Both the position numbers and the translations under genes were made by a program. A stretch of DNA of 40,210 nt from a bacterium (GTDB lineage: Bacteria; SAR324; XYD2-FULL-50-16): contig JAHJRI010000294.1 in the NCBI GenBank assembly GCA_018830885.1, positions 1 to 40,210 of the forward strand, in the 5' to 3' direction. Below, in pieces: positions 24,979 through 33,943 of this stretch. The notes under the pieces were generated by a model. That model was not told where the DNA came from, did no database searches, and worked only from the letters and a program-made list of their open reading frames with translations. How positions within the stretch are numbered: position 1 is the stretch's first letter; each line of letters starts with the position of its first letter.

Positions 24979-26340
24979 CTACCAGACGGGTTTCTTCCAG
25001 AGTTTCAAGACCTTCAACAGGATCAGCGAGATGACGATGACAATCACCGATATCAGTACCCCGGTGCCGAGACCAATTTTGGGCAGCGTATAGGTGACGA
25101 TGGAGGTCGGAAGCAGTAACAGGAGAAAGATGTTCATCAGACCGATCTCCTGTACCACAGGGGTTTTGAACTCGGGATCGACAATCCGCAGCAGCAGGAG
25201 CGCACTGGCAGCAGTCCCGGTACTGGTTCCGAAAATCGCGATAAACCGTTCGAAACTGAATTCATCCAGGCGGCGTGCAAAGTAGAGCAGGAACAGCGGG
25301 GTGAATATGGCGGAAGCGAGACACAACACGACGATCGGGATGATATTGGCCCAGACAGCGGCTACCTGGACGGCCATCAGGGTGGCCACAATCATGAAAT
25401 CCACCGCCACCCCGGTAATCCGGCGCTGGACATTGTTGTCGATGTAGACCGAGAGTCCGATCTTCCCCAGCAGCCAGCGGATGATGACCGCCGTGATCAT
25501 CCCCCACATGAACATCAACCCGAAAGCCAGGGGTTTCAGGGTTTTGGGCAGGATGATCTGCAGCCCCAGACACTCGTAGTAGGTCAGAAAATAGACCGCC
25601 ATCAGGATCGCCAGTTGAAAGGCCAGACCATCGATGTTTCCGGGATGGGTGGTCAGCTGGCCGGCATTGATTCCCTTTCCCTTTTCAGCCAGACCTGTAA
25701 TGAAGTCCCGGGGCAGTTCCTTGGGTGCGTTAATGGTTAATCCCTTGCGGATGCCCCAGTTGGCCAGGGGCACACCGACAAAGCTGGCGACCAGGAATCC
25801 CACGGCTGCAAAGGTCAACCCGAAGGAGATGGCATCCGGGATCTTGAAGGGTCCCTGCCAGACAGAGGCCAGCGCCACGGCCTGTCCGGGACCCTGGGCG
25901 AATCCGGATGGCACCAGATAGCCGATGCCTTCGTAAATCGGTGTGCTGAATGTATTGGTGACATAGATGAGACCGACGCTGATCAGACCCTGCAAGGAGT
26001 ATAGAGCCGCCCAGAGACAGGCCATCCAGAGCATGCCCCGGAAGATGGTTTTCTGGATACTGCTGCCTGCCGTTCGTTTGGTGTCTTCGAACCCAGTGAG
26101 CCCGATGGAAATAAAGTTGAGGGTGAACAGGTGAATGGCAAACAGGGTGAAGGTTTCATGGGTGATGTTACACCAGCCGACACTGATCAGAATAAAGCCG
26201 ATGATACCGCCAATGATGGAGGCGGGAAACAGGTACTTCTGGAAAAATCCAATCTTGGCCCTGAGAATGACGCCGAGAATCAGCATTACAGCCAGCCAGC
26301 CAAATCCGCCAAAAAGCGGCATAAAAGATTGAGCATGCAT
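24979..26340 (-). CDS. GltS-type sodium/carboxylate symporter family permease
   Basis: 453 aa, roughly ten to twelve hydrophobic segments. It has two conserved re-entrant-type motifs: SGFAQGPGQA in the first half and GTSTGTAASALLLLRIVDP in the second, as in the glutamate symporter superfamily. The start at 26340 is preferred (GGAG 9 nt upstream, hydrophobic segment soon after); 26 further in-frame codons upstream look non-coding. In this cluster it may carry a sulfonate or C3/C4 acid rather than glutamate (inference). It would sit directly next to the sigma-54 regulator if the 21-kb block were absent. Confidence 0.8.
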   Translation of the reverse strand: MHAQSFMPLFGGFGWLAVMLILGVILRAKIGFFQKYLFPASIIGGIIGFILISVGWCNITHETFTLFAIHLFTLNFISIGLTGFEDTKRTAGSSIQKTIFRGMLWMACLWAALYSLQGLISVGLIYVTNTFSTPIYEGIGYLVPSGFAQGPGQAVALASVWQGPFKIPDAISFGLTFAAVGFLVASFVGVPLANWGIRKGLTINAPKELPRDFITGLAEKGKGINAGQLTTHPGNIDGLAFQLAILMAVYFLTYYECLGLQIILPKTLKPLAFGLMFMWGMITAVIIRWLLGKIGLSVYIDNNVQRRITGVAVDFMIVATLMAVQVAAVWANIIPIVVLCLASAIFTPLFLLYFARRLDEFSFERFIAIFGTSTGTAASALLLLRIVDPEFKTPVVQEIGLMNIFLLLLLPTSIVTYTLPKIGLGTGVLISVIVIVISLILLKVLKLWKKPVW

Positions 26341-26727
26341 AGGGTTGATCTCCGTCTGAACAATTAAGGGTTTCCGGGATTGATTTTCAGCATTGGGTAC
26401 GGTCTTAAACCCCGGCATCAGTGACTGCAGGCAGTCGTGAACAGATTACAGCGTACCCACTGTAATGAAGTTGGATGGGGTTGTAAATACCCGGTTGAGG
26501 GGAAAAACCGATCCCTCATGCCCGGTGTGACGGGTTTGGTGTTTTATCAGACTGATATGATGAGGGGTTACATAAGAGGTAGGGAAAGAAAAAAAATGTT
26601 AAAAATGTAAAAAAAATCAAAAAACATACGATTTAGTCAATAAAGACTGAAAATATCCAAGAATACGAAAATAATCACGCTTATTTGAATTTCTGAAAGG
26701 GGTTGGTTTGATGCGGATTTTTTGATT
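26341..26727. other. Intergenic region upstream of permease
   Basis: 387 bp. A TTACAG-N8-CTGTAA inverted repeat (26446-26465) may be an operator. The part from about 26580 is very A-rich. No coding region and no clear promoter seen. Confidence 0.4.
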
Positions 26728-26949
26728 CTAACCACCGCCAATGGGGGGCAGAATATCGATAAAGTCACCATCGGTGAGTTTCTGGTCCAGCATGGCCTGC
26801 TGCCGATTGATGCTCAGGGCGCCGATTTCTGCCAGGGGCAGACCGAGCCTGCGGGCCAGATCCCTGGTATCGGCGCCCTCATCCAGTTCGACGGTCTGGA
26901 GGGGTTGCTCATTGTAGTTGATAAACCGCTTGACGGTCACCGTGATCAT
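26728..26949 (-). CDS. MoaD/ThiS-family sulfur carrier
   Basis: 73 aa beta-grasp protein ending in the diagnostic Gly-Gly (PPIGGG), which is adenylated and thiocarboxylated to donate sulfur. Such small genes commonly accompany aldehyde:ferredoxin oxidoreductase genes, where they are thought to help make the tungsten/molybdenum pterin. An AOR gene lies upstream at 30015. RBS GAGGGAGAA lies before the ATG; 21 bp follow the alcohol dehydrogenase gene. Confidence 0.8.
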   Translation of the reverse strand: MITVTVKRFINYNEQPLQTVELDEGADTRDLARRLGLPLAEIGALSINRQQAMLDQKLTDGDFIDILPPIGGG

Positions 26950-26970
26950 TTCAGTTCTCCCTCTTGATCA

Positions 26971-27966
26971 TTATCCGGGGGTGAGAACGATTTTCGCAGC
27001 GGCACACCGGCCGTGGTCCAGGTCGCTGAAAGCCTGTGCGCCCTGGGACAGGGGGCGGGTTTCCACCCAGTCCAGACTGCCCAGCAGACCCGATGCGATC
27101 GCTTCTGCCGCCGCCCTCATGTCGGCTGCCGTATAGCAGTAGACTCCAATCAGATGGATTTCGAACAGGGTCAGTTTCCGGATATCCAGTTCTCCCAGGG
27201 CATCCATCAGACCGATGTGGACAAAAATACCGCCCGGTTTAACCGCTTTCATGGCCATTTTTCGGGTGACGGACCCGCCGACAGCGTCGATGATCAGATC
27301 AAATGCCCCGGCGGTCGGGTCACCCTCTTTGAGGGGATTCCAGACGTCGCAACCGGCAACACTGCCAGCGGATTGCCGTCTCAGGTCGTTGGTTTCCGCC
27401 AGCAGGGTGCGCCTGTTCCCATAGCCTTTCAAAAGCAGGGCTGCCAGCAGACCGATGGCTCCGCCACCGATGATCAGGACCTTCAACTCGGAAAGAGGTC
27501 GGGGGGACTGAATTCTGGCCAGATTCAAAGCGTGCAGTGCCGTGGCCACCGGTTCCGACAGGGCGGCCCTGACCGAGTCCAGGGTATCGGGAATGGGAAT
27601 GATATTCCGTGCCGGAATGACCACCTGCTCAGCATAGGCGCCGGCCAGCCGCATACCGATCAGTTCGCGCTCCGGGCAGAGGTTGGAAAGACCGCTGTCG
27701 CAGTATTCACAGTGGTTGCAGGTGATCAGGGGGTTGATCACCACCCGTGTTCCGGCCCGGGGACCGTCGACGATGGTCCCCACGATCTCGTGTCCCAGGA
27801 TCAGGGGCGGTACCCGACGGGCGTCATGTCCGTGATAGGCGTGCATGTCGGAGCCGCAGATGCCGGTGGCCTCCATGTTGACAAGGACCTCACCGGGGCC
27901 GGGAACGGGGTCGGGTTCGTCCCGGAAAATGACTTCATTGGTATTGGTGTAGACTAAGGCTTTCAT
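26971..27966 (-). CDS. Zinc-dependent alcohol dehydrogenase (MDR family)
   Basis: 331 aa. Catalytic zinc ligands C37 (GICGSD) and H59-E60 (GHE), four structural-zinc Cys (C83, C86, C89, C97) and the NAD loop GGGAIG are present, as in threonine/sorbitol-type dehydrogenases. It should oxidise a secondary alcohol. Paired with the SDR next to it, it could be one of two enzymes interconverting the stereoisomers of dihydroxypropanesulfonate, a role known for the HpsO/HpsP dehydrogenases (inference). It precedes the MoaD-like gene in the same operon. Confidence 0.85.
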   Translation of the reverse strand: MKALVYTNTNEVIFRDEPDPVPGPGEVLVNMEATGICGSDMHAYHGHDARRVPPLILGHEIVGTIVDGPRAGTRVVINPLITCNHCEYCDSGLSNLCPERELIGMRLAGAYAEQVVIPARNIIPIPDTLDSVRAALSEPVATALHALNLARIQSPRPLSELKVLIIGGGAIGLLAALLLKGYGNRRTLLAETNDLRRQSAGSVAGCDVWNPLKEGDPTAGAFDLIIDAVGGSVTRKMAMKAVKPGGIFVHIGLMDALGELDIRKLTLFEIHLIGVYCYTAADMRAAAEAIASGLLGSLDWVETRPLSQGAQAFSDLDHGRCAAAKIVLTPG

Positions 27967-28037
27967 GGGTTTATCGACTCCGTGGGTGTTGAGTTTGTGT
28001 TGCTGTATCAGATAGTACAGACCGGTTGGTGAGGGAT

Positions 28038-28826
28038 CTATTTGGCTGTCCAGCCCCCATCCAGGAAGATGGTCTGACCGGTAATATAGTCGGACGCGGC
28101 TGAGGCCAGAAAAACGGTCACCCCCTGCAGGTCCTCCGCCTCGCCGTTGCGGCCGATGATTGTCTGGCGGGCCAGGGACTGGATCACCTCCGGTTGTTCG
28201 AAGAGGCTTTCCGTCAAACCGGTTTTGAAAAATCCGGGTGCGATGGCGTTACAGGTGATACCGCTGCTGTTGGCTGACCATGCTTCTGCCATGGCCCGGG
28301 TCAATTGCATGACCCCCCCCTTGGATGCCCCGTAGGGGGCGCCGTTGGGAAAAGCTCTTACGGACTGCAGGGAGGCGATATTGATGATTTTCCCCCACCC
28401 TTTCTCCAGCATGGCCGGTACCAGTTCCCGCGCCAGGAAAAAAGGGGCGCTGAGATTGAGGGCGAGGGTGTGCTGCCAGGTTTCGATGCTGACGGTCTCC
28501 CAGCTTTGCCTGGGATTGATCCCGGCTGCATTGACCAGGATATCAGGGGCTCCAAAACACGCGGCCGCTTTTGCGGCAAACGCCGGCAGGTCTTCAGTCT
28601 GCGATACATCGCCGGCCACACAGGCGGCATCTCCCCCTGCTGCCCGGATTTCAGCGGCAGCACGTTCCAGAACGTCCGCTCTGCGGGCGGACAGCACAAC
28701 CCTGGCGCCCGCCTCGGCCAAAGTTGTTGCCATGGTCAGGCCGATGCCCGAACTGGCACCGGTGACCAGAGCAATTCTACCGTCCAGGCGGAAGAGCCGG
28801 GACAGTCGGTCCGGTTTTTCTGCCAT
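28038..28826 (-). CDS. Short-chain dehydrogenase/reductase
   Basis: 262 aa. Cofactor loop TGASSGIG (22-29), NAAG (99-102), catalytic S152, Y165 and K169 (YGASK). It resembles gluconate 5-dehydrogenase-like SDRs. Two bases separate the stop of the beta-hydroxyacid dehydrogenase gene from its ATG, so it is tightly coupled. Likely substrate is a polyol or hydroxy-sulfonate (inference from the cluster). Confidence 0.85.
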   Translation of the reverse strand: MAEKPDRLSRLFRLDGRIALVTGASSGIGLTMATTLAEAGARVVLSARRADVLERAAAEIRAAGGDAACVAGDVSQTEDLPAFAAKAAACFGAPDILVNAAGINPRQSWETVSIETWQHTLALNLSAPFFLARELVPAMLEKGWGKIINIASLQSVRAFPNGAPYGASKGGVMQLTRAMAEAWSANSSGITCNAIAPGFFKTGLTESLFEQPEVIQSLARQTIIGRNGEAEDLQGVTVFLASAASDYITGQTIFLDGGWTAK

Positions 28827-28828
28827 GG

Positions 28829-29689
28829 CTATTGGATGATTTTATAGACCGCGTTGCAGTCTTCAGCCCCGAATCCCGCACTGCTGGCCTGTTTAAAATA
28901 GTCAAGGGCGGTTTCCATCAGTTTGACCTGCAGACCCCACGCTGTTGCCATCTCACACCCCAGTCGCACATCCTTCAGTGCCAGGTCGAGGCCGAAACGG
29001 TTGGCAAAATCCCCTTCCGCAATCCAGGCGCCCCGCAGATCCAGCTGAAAGCTTTTGGCGCCGGTGTCCTGGAGCAGCTCCAGGAGCAGTTTGGGCTCAA
29101 TACCGGCTTTTTCACCCAGGCGAAACCCCTCTGCAATCACGGCGACATTGGTCATTCCGATCAGGTTGCTGATCAGTTTGAAGGCAGCCGAAGCCTCGAC
29201 GGTTCCCATATAATAGATGGGGTTCCCGACGATGGCCAGAATCTCCTTCATCTTTTCGTAGGTTTCCTTTTCACCCCCCACAAAAATCGGCTCTTCCCCT
29301 TTTTCGGCGGCAGCGGGATTTTTCCCCAGGGGGCATTCCAGAAACGCGATCCCCTTGGCTGCGGCAGCGTCGGACAGCTTGCGGGCGGAGGCGGGATCGA
29401 TCGTACTGACATCGATGTAGGTGGCGCCGGCCTTCATGCGGTTCAACAAGCCCGTATCACCCAGCATGACCTTCTCCAGGTGCGTCGGCAGGGGCAGGGA
29501 GGTGAACAGAACATCCACTGCGGCCAATTCTTCAATGGATCCTGCGGCCTTGCCGGTACTGCCGACCGCCTGTACTTTCTCGATGGCATCTTTACTCAGG
29601 TCGAACAGCAGCACCTCTTTTCCTGCCCGTACCAGGTTACGGGCCAGTCCGCCACCCATATTCCCCAGTCCAATAAATCCAAATTGCAT
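28829..29689 (-). CDS. Beta-hydroxyacid dehydrogenase (YihU/HIBADH family)
   Basis: 286 aa. Rossmann motif GLGNMG (7-12), catalytic K171 and N175 (FKLISN). The substrate-binding stretch reads CPLGKNPAAAEKG (119-131), where 3-hydroxyisobutyrate dehydrogenases have an SGG motif and YihU (sulfolactaldehyde reductase) has a GRTS motif. This basic GK-N motif could bind an anionic group such as sulfonate. Acting in the oxidative direction it could make sulfolactaldehyde from dihydroxypropanesulfonate (inference). RBS AAGGAG precedes the ATG. A glyoxylate/succinic semialdehyde reductase-type enzyme is the alternative. Confidence 0.8.
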   Translation of the reverse strand: MQFGFIGLGNMGGGLARNLVRAGKEVLLFDLSKDAIEKVQAVGSTGKAAGSIEELAAVDVLFTSLPLPTHLEKVMLGDTGLLNRMKAGATYIDVSTIDPASARKLSDAAAAKGIAFLECPLGKNPAAAEKGEEPIFVGGEKETYEKMKEILAIVGNPIYYMGTVEASAAFKLISNLIGMTNVAVIAEGFRLGEKAGIEPKLLLELLQDTGAKSFQLDLRGAWIAEGDFANRFGLDLALKDVRLGCEMATAWGLQVKLMETALDYFKQASSAGFGAEDCNAVYKIIQ

Positions 29690-29742
29690 GATGACACTCC
29701 TTAATTGGTTAATGTAAAAAACGGTGGTAACTATTTACTGCA

Positions 29743-29974
29743 CAATGCCATTTAGTTAAGCTTTAAATCCCGTATCTGCAATAGACCCGTTTCAATTGCG
29801 GATCCGTTTCAAGATGATCTAAAACTTGCTTCGCTGAGAGCCCAAAACTCGCTTTGCTCAGACAATTGGGCCCTCGGCCGCTTCGCTTCGTTCAGATCAT
29901 CTAAGAAACGTCTCCAAGCAATTCAAACAGGTCCATCGCAGACACGCAGCAAGCGGCTTAACTAAATGACATTG
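29743..29974. mobile_element. Miniature inverted-repeat element, copy C
   Basis: A 232-bp element with termini CAATGCCATTTAGTTAAG and the inverse of CAATGTCATTTAGTTAAG. It is flanked by a perfect 10-bp target duplication ATTTACTGCA (29733-29742 and 29975-29984). The interior has an inverted GATGATCT/AGATCATC pair. It shares about 60 bp of its right end with copy D at 40147. It is inserted between the AOR and dehydrogenase genes. Confidence 0.85.
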
Positions 29975-30014
29975 ATTTACTGCACCATTGAGTCATGGGA
30001 GCTGGATCATTCTC

Positions 30015-31904
30015 CTATACCGGTTCTCCCTCCAGCAGCCAGCCCAGATTGAGTTCCACCAGCTTGGCCGGGGTAGGTTTCCCGTTTTTGTCCCAGCCGG
30101 AAATCGCATAGTAAAGATCGATGGCTTTCCGGAACGCGATTGGATCGATGGCTTGTCCCTTCAACGGACCGTCCGGCAGGGGTTCATGCCAGCGCCGGAT
30201 GACCCGGTCATCTTCGGGACCGAAACCCTCCCGATAATTGAACATCCGCTGCATCACCGTCCCCCGTTCCGAGACCTGGATCATATCATAGAGACTGGTA
30301 TCCCAGCCGGTGATGGCCCGAATGAGGTCGACCAGCTGTTGGAAGGTCAGGGCGTGAATCGGGACCGAACAGAAGTTGCAGATACCATAACAGTTGTTCA
30401 TCTGCCAGGCCTTCTGGCCGATGGCGAAAAATCGGGCCTTGGCCATGTCTGTAGTCAGGGGGTTCACCGGATCATGCAACCCCAGGGCGGAGAGTTTGCT
30501 CACCCCGTCGCCCTGGAAGGCAACATCGTGTGGGGTTTCCACGTGTTCGGCACCGGTGGCCGCCAGGGCGTAGCCCATGGCCATGCCGGATTTGCCGCGG
30601 CCGTCGTGGAGGGGCAGTTCCTGTCCCTTGATATGAAAAGCGAATTCTTCAGCTCCCTTGCCGATCTCCTCTGCCGCTCGTTTAACCCCCTGGGAGAGGA
30701 CCTTGCCGATACCGCGTCCGGCTGCCATCTCTTCGATCAGCCAGAGCATGGCATCCGCATTGCCAAAGGTAATTTCCCGACCGCCGGTATCCGCGGTGGT
30801 CAGGATGCCATGCTCGAAACACTCCATGGCAAAGGCCACCACACAGCCGGTGGAAATACTGTCCAGACCATACAGGTTGCAGAGCTGGTTTCCCCTGGCA
30901 ATCGCCGGCAGGTTGTCGATCTCGCACAGGGATCCCAATGCCGAAACGGTTTCGAACTCAGCGCCGCCCATTTTGATATCCAGCGGGTACTTCTCGTCTT
31001 CGAATTTGACCCTGCGTTTACAGCGGACCGAACAGGCATAGCAGGAACCGGCCGAATCAAATATGGTGGCATGGTACGCATCGGCATTGATCTTGTCAGC
31101 TCCCTTGAAGGTGCCGTCCCGAAAGTTGTGGGTGGGAAGAATCCCGGTATCGTTCAGACCCTTGATGAGACCCGTGGTTCCCACTTTGCTCAGGCCGACA
31201 TTGGGGGGATGCACCTTGATCCGTTCGTTGTGAAGCTTGCGGATGGCCTTGACCGCTTCCGGATCAGCCATCTCCGGGCGGTTTTTGCCCCGGGCCACCA
31301 CCGCCTTCAGGTTTTTGGAGCCCATGACAGCACCCATGCCGGTGCGCCCGTTATAGTGCTCCAGGTCGTTCTGGACACAGGCGATAGGAATCATTTTCTC
31401 CCCCGCCTGCCCGATGGAGGCGACCCGAATCCGGTTGTCATTTAACTCCGTTTCGAGAATTTCCAGGGTCTGCAGGTTGTCCCTGCCCCAGACGGCGGCC
31501 GCATCCCGAATCTCCACCTCACCGTCATGAATCCAGAGATAGACCGGCTTTGCAGACCGGCCATAAATGACGACCGCATCAAAACCGGCAAACTTCAGTT
31601 CCGGTCCGAAGTACCCCCCGGCCTCGGTGCGACCGATGGCGCCGGTCAGCGGCGAACGGGCGGCGACGGTGTAGCGGTTGAAGCCTGACACCGGCGCGCC
31701 GGTGACCGCACTGAGGGCAAATACCAGGACATTGTCCGGCGAGAGCGGATCGGTTCCGGGTTTGAGGTGTTTCAACAGATAGTAGGCCGCCAGCGCCGAA
31801 CCGCCGACATAGGTCCGGTACCAGGCGGTATCGGGTTCTTCGATCTCCCAGGTGGCCTGGGTCAAATTAACGTGTAGAATTTTTCCGTTATATCCGTAGG
31901 GCAT
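30015..31904 (-). CDS. Aldehyde:ferredoxin oxidoreductase (tungsten/molybdenum AOR family)
   Basis: 629 aa, normal family length. Domain 1 (about 1-205) binds the bis-pterin metal; the [4Fe-4S] ligands are C288-x2-C291-x3-C295 and one of the C-terminal Cys (C505, C509 or C512 in NNCYGICNFC). It oxidises an aldehyde to the acid and reduces ferredoxin, in the cytoplasm and without CoA or NAD. The adjacent MoaD-like protein supports pterin cofactor use. In this cluster sulfolactaldehyde is a possible substrate, giving sulfolactate for SuyAB (inference). RBS GAAGGAG lies before the ATG. Confidence 0.9.
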   Translation of the reverse strand: MPYGYNGKILHVNLTQATWEIEEPDTAWYRTYVGGSALAAYYLLKHLKPGTDPLSPDNVLVFALSAVTGAPVSGFNRYTVAARSPLTGAIGRTEAGGYFGPELKFAGFDAVVIYGRSAKPVYLWIHDGEVEIRDAAAVWGRDNLQTLEILETELNDNRIRVASIGQAGEKMIPIACVQNDLEHYNGRTGMGAVMGSKNLKAVVARGKNRPEMADPEAVKAIRKLHNERIKVHPPNVGLSKVGTTGLIKGLNDTGILPTHNFRDGTFKGADKINADAYHATIFDSAGSCYACSVRCKRRVKFEDEKYPLDIKMGGAEFETVSALGSLCEIDNLPAIARGNQLCNLYGLDSISTGCVVAFAMECFEHGILTTADTGGREITFGNADAMLWLIEEMAAGRGIGKVLSQGVKRAAEEIGKGAEEFAFHIKGQELPLHDGRGKSGMAMGYALAATGAEHVETPHDVAFQGDGVSKLSALGLHDPVNPLTTDMAKARFFAIGQKAWQMNNCYGICNFCSVPIHALTFQQLVDLIRAITGWDTSLYDMIQVSERGTVMQRMFNYREGFGPEDDRVIRRWHEPLPDGPLKGQAIDPIAFRKAIDLYYAISGWDKNGKPTPAKLVELNLGWLLEGEPV

Positions 31905-32016
31905 TTTTTAACTCCTTCATTCCGGCACCGGGTTCTGACGTGCATTGGATAACCAATGGGCCATGATCCGCCGGCAGTTCGGATCATGGGGTGTCTGGTC
32001 GTTTCCTGCAACTGCG

Positions 32017-33324
32017 CTAGAGCAGCCAGGTCGAGATGGCCGGGACATACATCAGCAGCATGACCACGGCCAGCATGGAAATAACAAAGATAACCGCGTA
32101 CCTGGATATTGCCATGACCGGGGTCCCTGTGACACCGGACACGACAAACAGGTTCAATCCCAGAGGCGGTGTGATAAAACCGATGCCCAGGGAGGTGATC
32201 ATCAGGATACAGAAATGAATCTCGTTCATCCCGATCTCCTGTGCCAGCGGCAGCAGGATCGGGGCCAGAATCACGATGTTGGGGGTGGTCTCCATCACGC
32301 AGCCGGCAATCATCAGGATCGCCACCATGATCAACATAATCAGGTAGCGATTTTCCGTGAGCGATGTCATGGAGTGCACGAAAACCTGGGGCACCTGCAG
32401 CGCCGCCAGGGTCTGGGCCAGCGGCAGCGACATGGCGATAATCGGGACAATGACGCCATTGACCTTGGCGGATGTCTCCAGCATCTTGGGAATGTCGCTG
32501 ATGGTGATGGTTTTCTGGGCAAAACCGATGATCAGGGTCGTGACAACCGCTACGGCGGCGGACTCGGTCGGGGTGAAAATACCTGAATAGATCCCTCCCA
32601 GAATGATAAAGGGAATCAGCAGGGCAAAGCGACCCTCGTAACAGGCACGCAGCCAGTGTTTCAGGCTGAAGCCGGCCCGGGAGTCCTCATAGCCCTGGAT
32701 CCGGTTGACAATAAAATTGGTGATCATGACCGACAGCAGGATCAAGACCCCCGGTACCGCAGCTGCCAGAAACAGCGTGGAGGCGGAAATCCCCAGAATC
32801 AAGCCGATAATGATATAGGAAATCGAGGGTGGAATCAGCACCCCGGTACAGGAACCGGCGGCAACCAGGGCGCAGGCATAGGCCTTGGGATACCCTTTTT
32901 CCACCAGCCGGTCGATGGTGATCCGTCCAATGGCCGCGGCATCCGCCGCATCGGATCCGGAGATACAGGCGAAAAACCCGCATCCCAGCACCGTCGAGGT
33001 TCCCAGCCCGGCGCGCTGCCAGCCCATGGTGGCCTCGGCCACATCCAGCAGTTTGTTGGACAGTCCCGTTCGGACCAGCACATCACCGGTGAGAATAAAC
33101 AAGGGCACGGCTATCAACGCGAAGGAATCGACGCCGTCAAAAAGTGCTTCCCCTAAAAGGGTCGGTGGAAGAACCTCGGTCGTGATCAACATGGTCAGCG
33201 AACCCAGACCGACCACCGCCCAGATGCGAACCCCCAGAATGATCAGGAGGAGCATCCCCAGAAGGGGCCAGTAAAAACTCCAGCCCAGACTTGCGTCGGC
33301 TGCTTGAACCAGATAGTTCTGCAT
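32017..33324 (-). CDS. TRAP transporter large permease (DctM), system 2
   Basis: 435 aa, about 12 hydrophobic segments. Typical DctM features: CGFFACISGSDAADAAAIG, GSCTGVLIPPSISYIIIG, GGIYSGIFTPTESAAVAVV and SLGIGFITPPLGLNLFVVSG. It forms the transport channel with DctQ (33337) and receives ligand from the binding protein at 33944. Its start lies 12 bp after the dctQ stop. Located just upstream of the AOR gene, so the ligand may be the substrate of the dehydrogenase/AOR pathway. Confidence 0.92.
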   Translation of the reverse strand: MQNYLVQAADASLGWSFYWPLLGMLLLIILGVRIWAVVGLGSLTMLITTEVLPPTLLGEALFDGVDSFALIAVPLFILTGDVLVRTGLSNKLLDVAEATMGWQRAGLGTSTVLGCGFFACISGSDAADAAAIGRITIDRLVEKGYPKAYACALVAAGSCTGVLIPPSISYIIIGLILGISASTLFLAAAVPGVLILLSVMITNFIVNRIQGYEDSRAGFSLKHWLRACYEGRFALLIPFIILGGIYSGIFTPTESAAVAVVTTLIIGFAQKTITISDIPKMLETSAKVNGVIVPIIAMSLPLAQTLAALQVPQVFVHSMTSLTENRYLIMLIMVAILMIAGCVMETTPNIVILAPILLPLAQEIGMNEIHFCILMITSLGIGFITPPLGLNLFVVSGVTGTPVMAISRYAVIFVISMLAVVMLLMYVPAISTWLL

Positions 33325-33336
33325 AATGGCGCCTCT

Positions 33337-33858
33337 CTAATCAAAAAGTTTGTTGCCCTCGAATACGGGACGTCCCGCAATCAGATCGGAAAAGTCCCGC
33401 TTCATGGACTGGATAAGACGAATCACCATCATCGAAAATCCAAGGGGAACCGCAGCTAAAAACCAGGCCTGGCTGATGCGCAGACCGTGGGTCACGGAAC
33501 CGAAATGAATGGAGTTCAAAACCGGTTCCATGGACCAGTAGAGCGCAATAACCGCCAGGATCAACGTCATGATGTCCCCGAAGATATAGAGGAGTGTTCG
33601 TGCCTTGTTGGGAAGCAGTGGCAGCAGCACATCGATCCGGATGTGAGCCCGTTCGCGGATAGCGGCGGATGCGCCGATCCAGGCGATGTAGATAAAGGCA
33701 TAACGGGCGATCTCTTCCGACCAGATGGAGGAGTAGGAGAGAAAGAAGCGGCGGAATACCTCCAAAAACACGGTCAGCACGACCATGGTATACAGGGGCA
33801 GGGTCAGCCAGCGTTCCCCTTTCTCGTCAAGATGTTTCAGAAACGTTTTGGCGGTCAT
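33337..33858 (-). CDS. TRAP transporter small permease (DctQ), system 2
   Basis: 173 aa with four hydrophobic segments and the DctQ signature SEEIARYAFIYIAWIGASAA followed by RERAHIRIDVL. RBS AGAGGTG lies before the ATG. A strong hairpin separates it from the binding-protein gene, a common way to keep DctP levels above those of the membrane subunits. Confidence 0.9.
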   Translation of the reverse strand: MTAKTFLKHLDEKGERWLTLPLYTMVVLTVFLEVFRRFFLSYSSIWSEEIARYAFIYIAWIGASAAIRERAHIRIDVLLPLLPNKARTLLYIFGDIMTLILAVIALYWSMEPVLNSIHFGSVTHGLRISQAWFLAAVPLGFSMMVIRLIQSMKRDFSDLIAGRPVFEGNKLFD

Positions 33859-33893
33859 AAATACACCTCTGGAGTGATCAGTTAAACAGTGAG

Positions 33894-33930
33894 GATCGTG
33901 ACGGTCCCTTGCAACCGGACCGTCACGATC
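33894..33930. promoter_or_regulatory. Perfect 14-bp hairpin between dctP and dctQ
   Basis: GATCGTGACGGTCC (33894-33907) and its exact inverse (33917-33930) are separated by 9 bases. No T-run follows on the minus strand, so it is more likely an RNA-stabilising or attenuating hairpin than a full terminator. Confidence 0.75.
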
Positions 33931-33943
33931 TGATCGCTAAGGA

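Noticed and set aside
30015-30017. TAG codons as pyrrolysine (considered because corrinoid methyltransferases are present)
   Set aside because: Several genes (suyB, AOR, DctM, DctP, DeoC) end in TAG at their normal family length; no methylamine methyltransferase with an internal TAG is present.
29988-31445. 485-codon open frame on the plus strand opposite the AOR gene
   Set aside because: Antisense shadow of the GC-rich AOR gene with no recognisable motif and no RBS.
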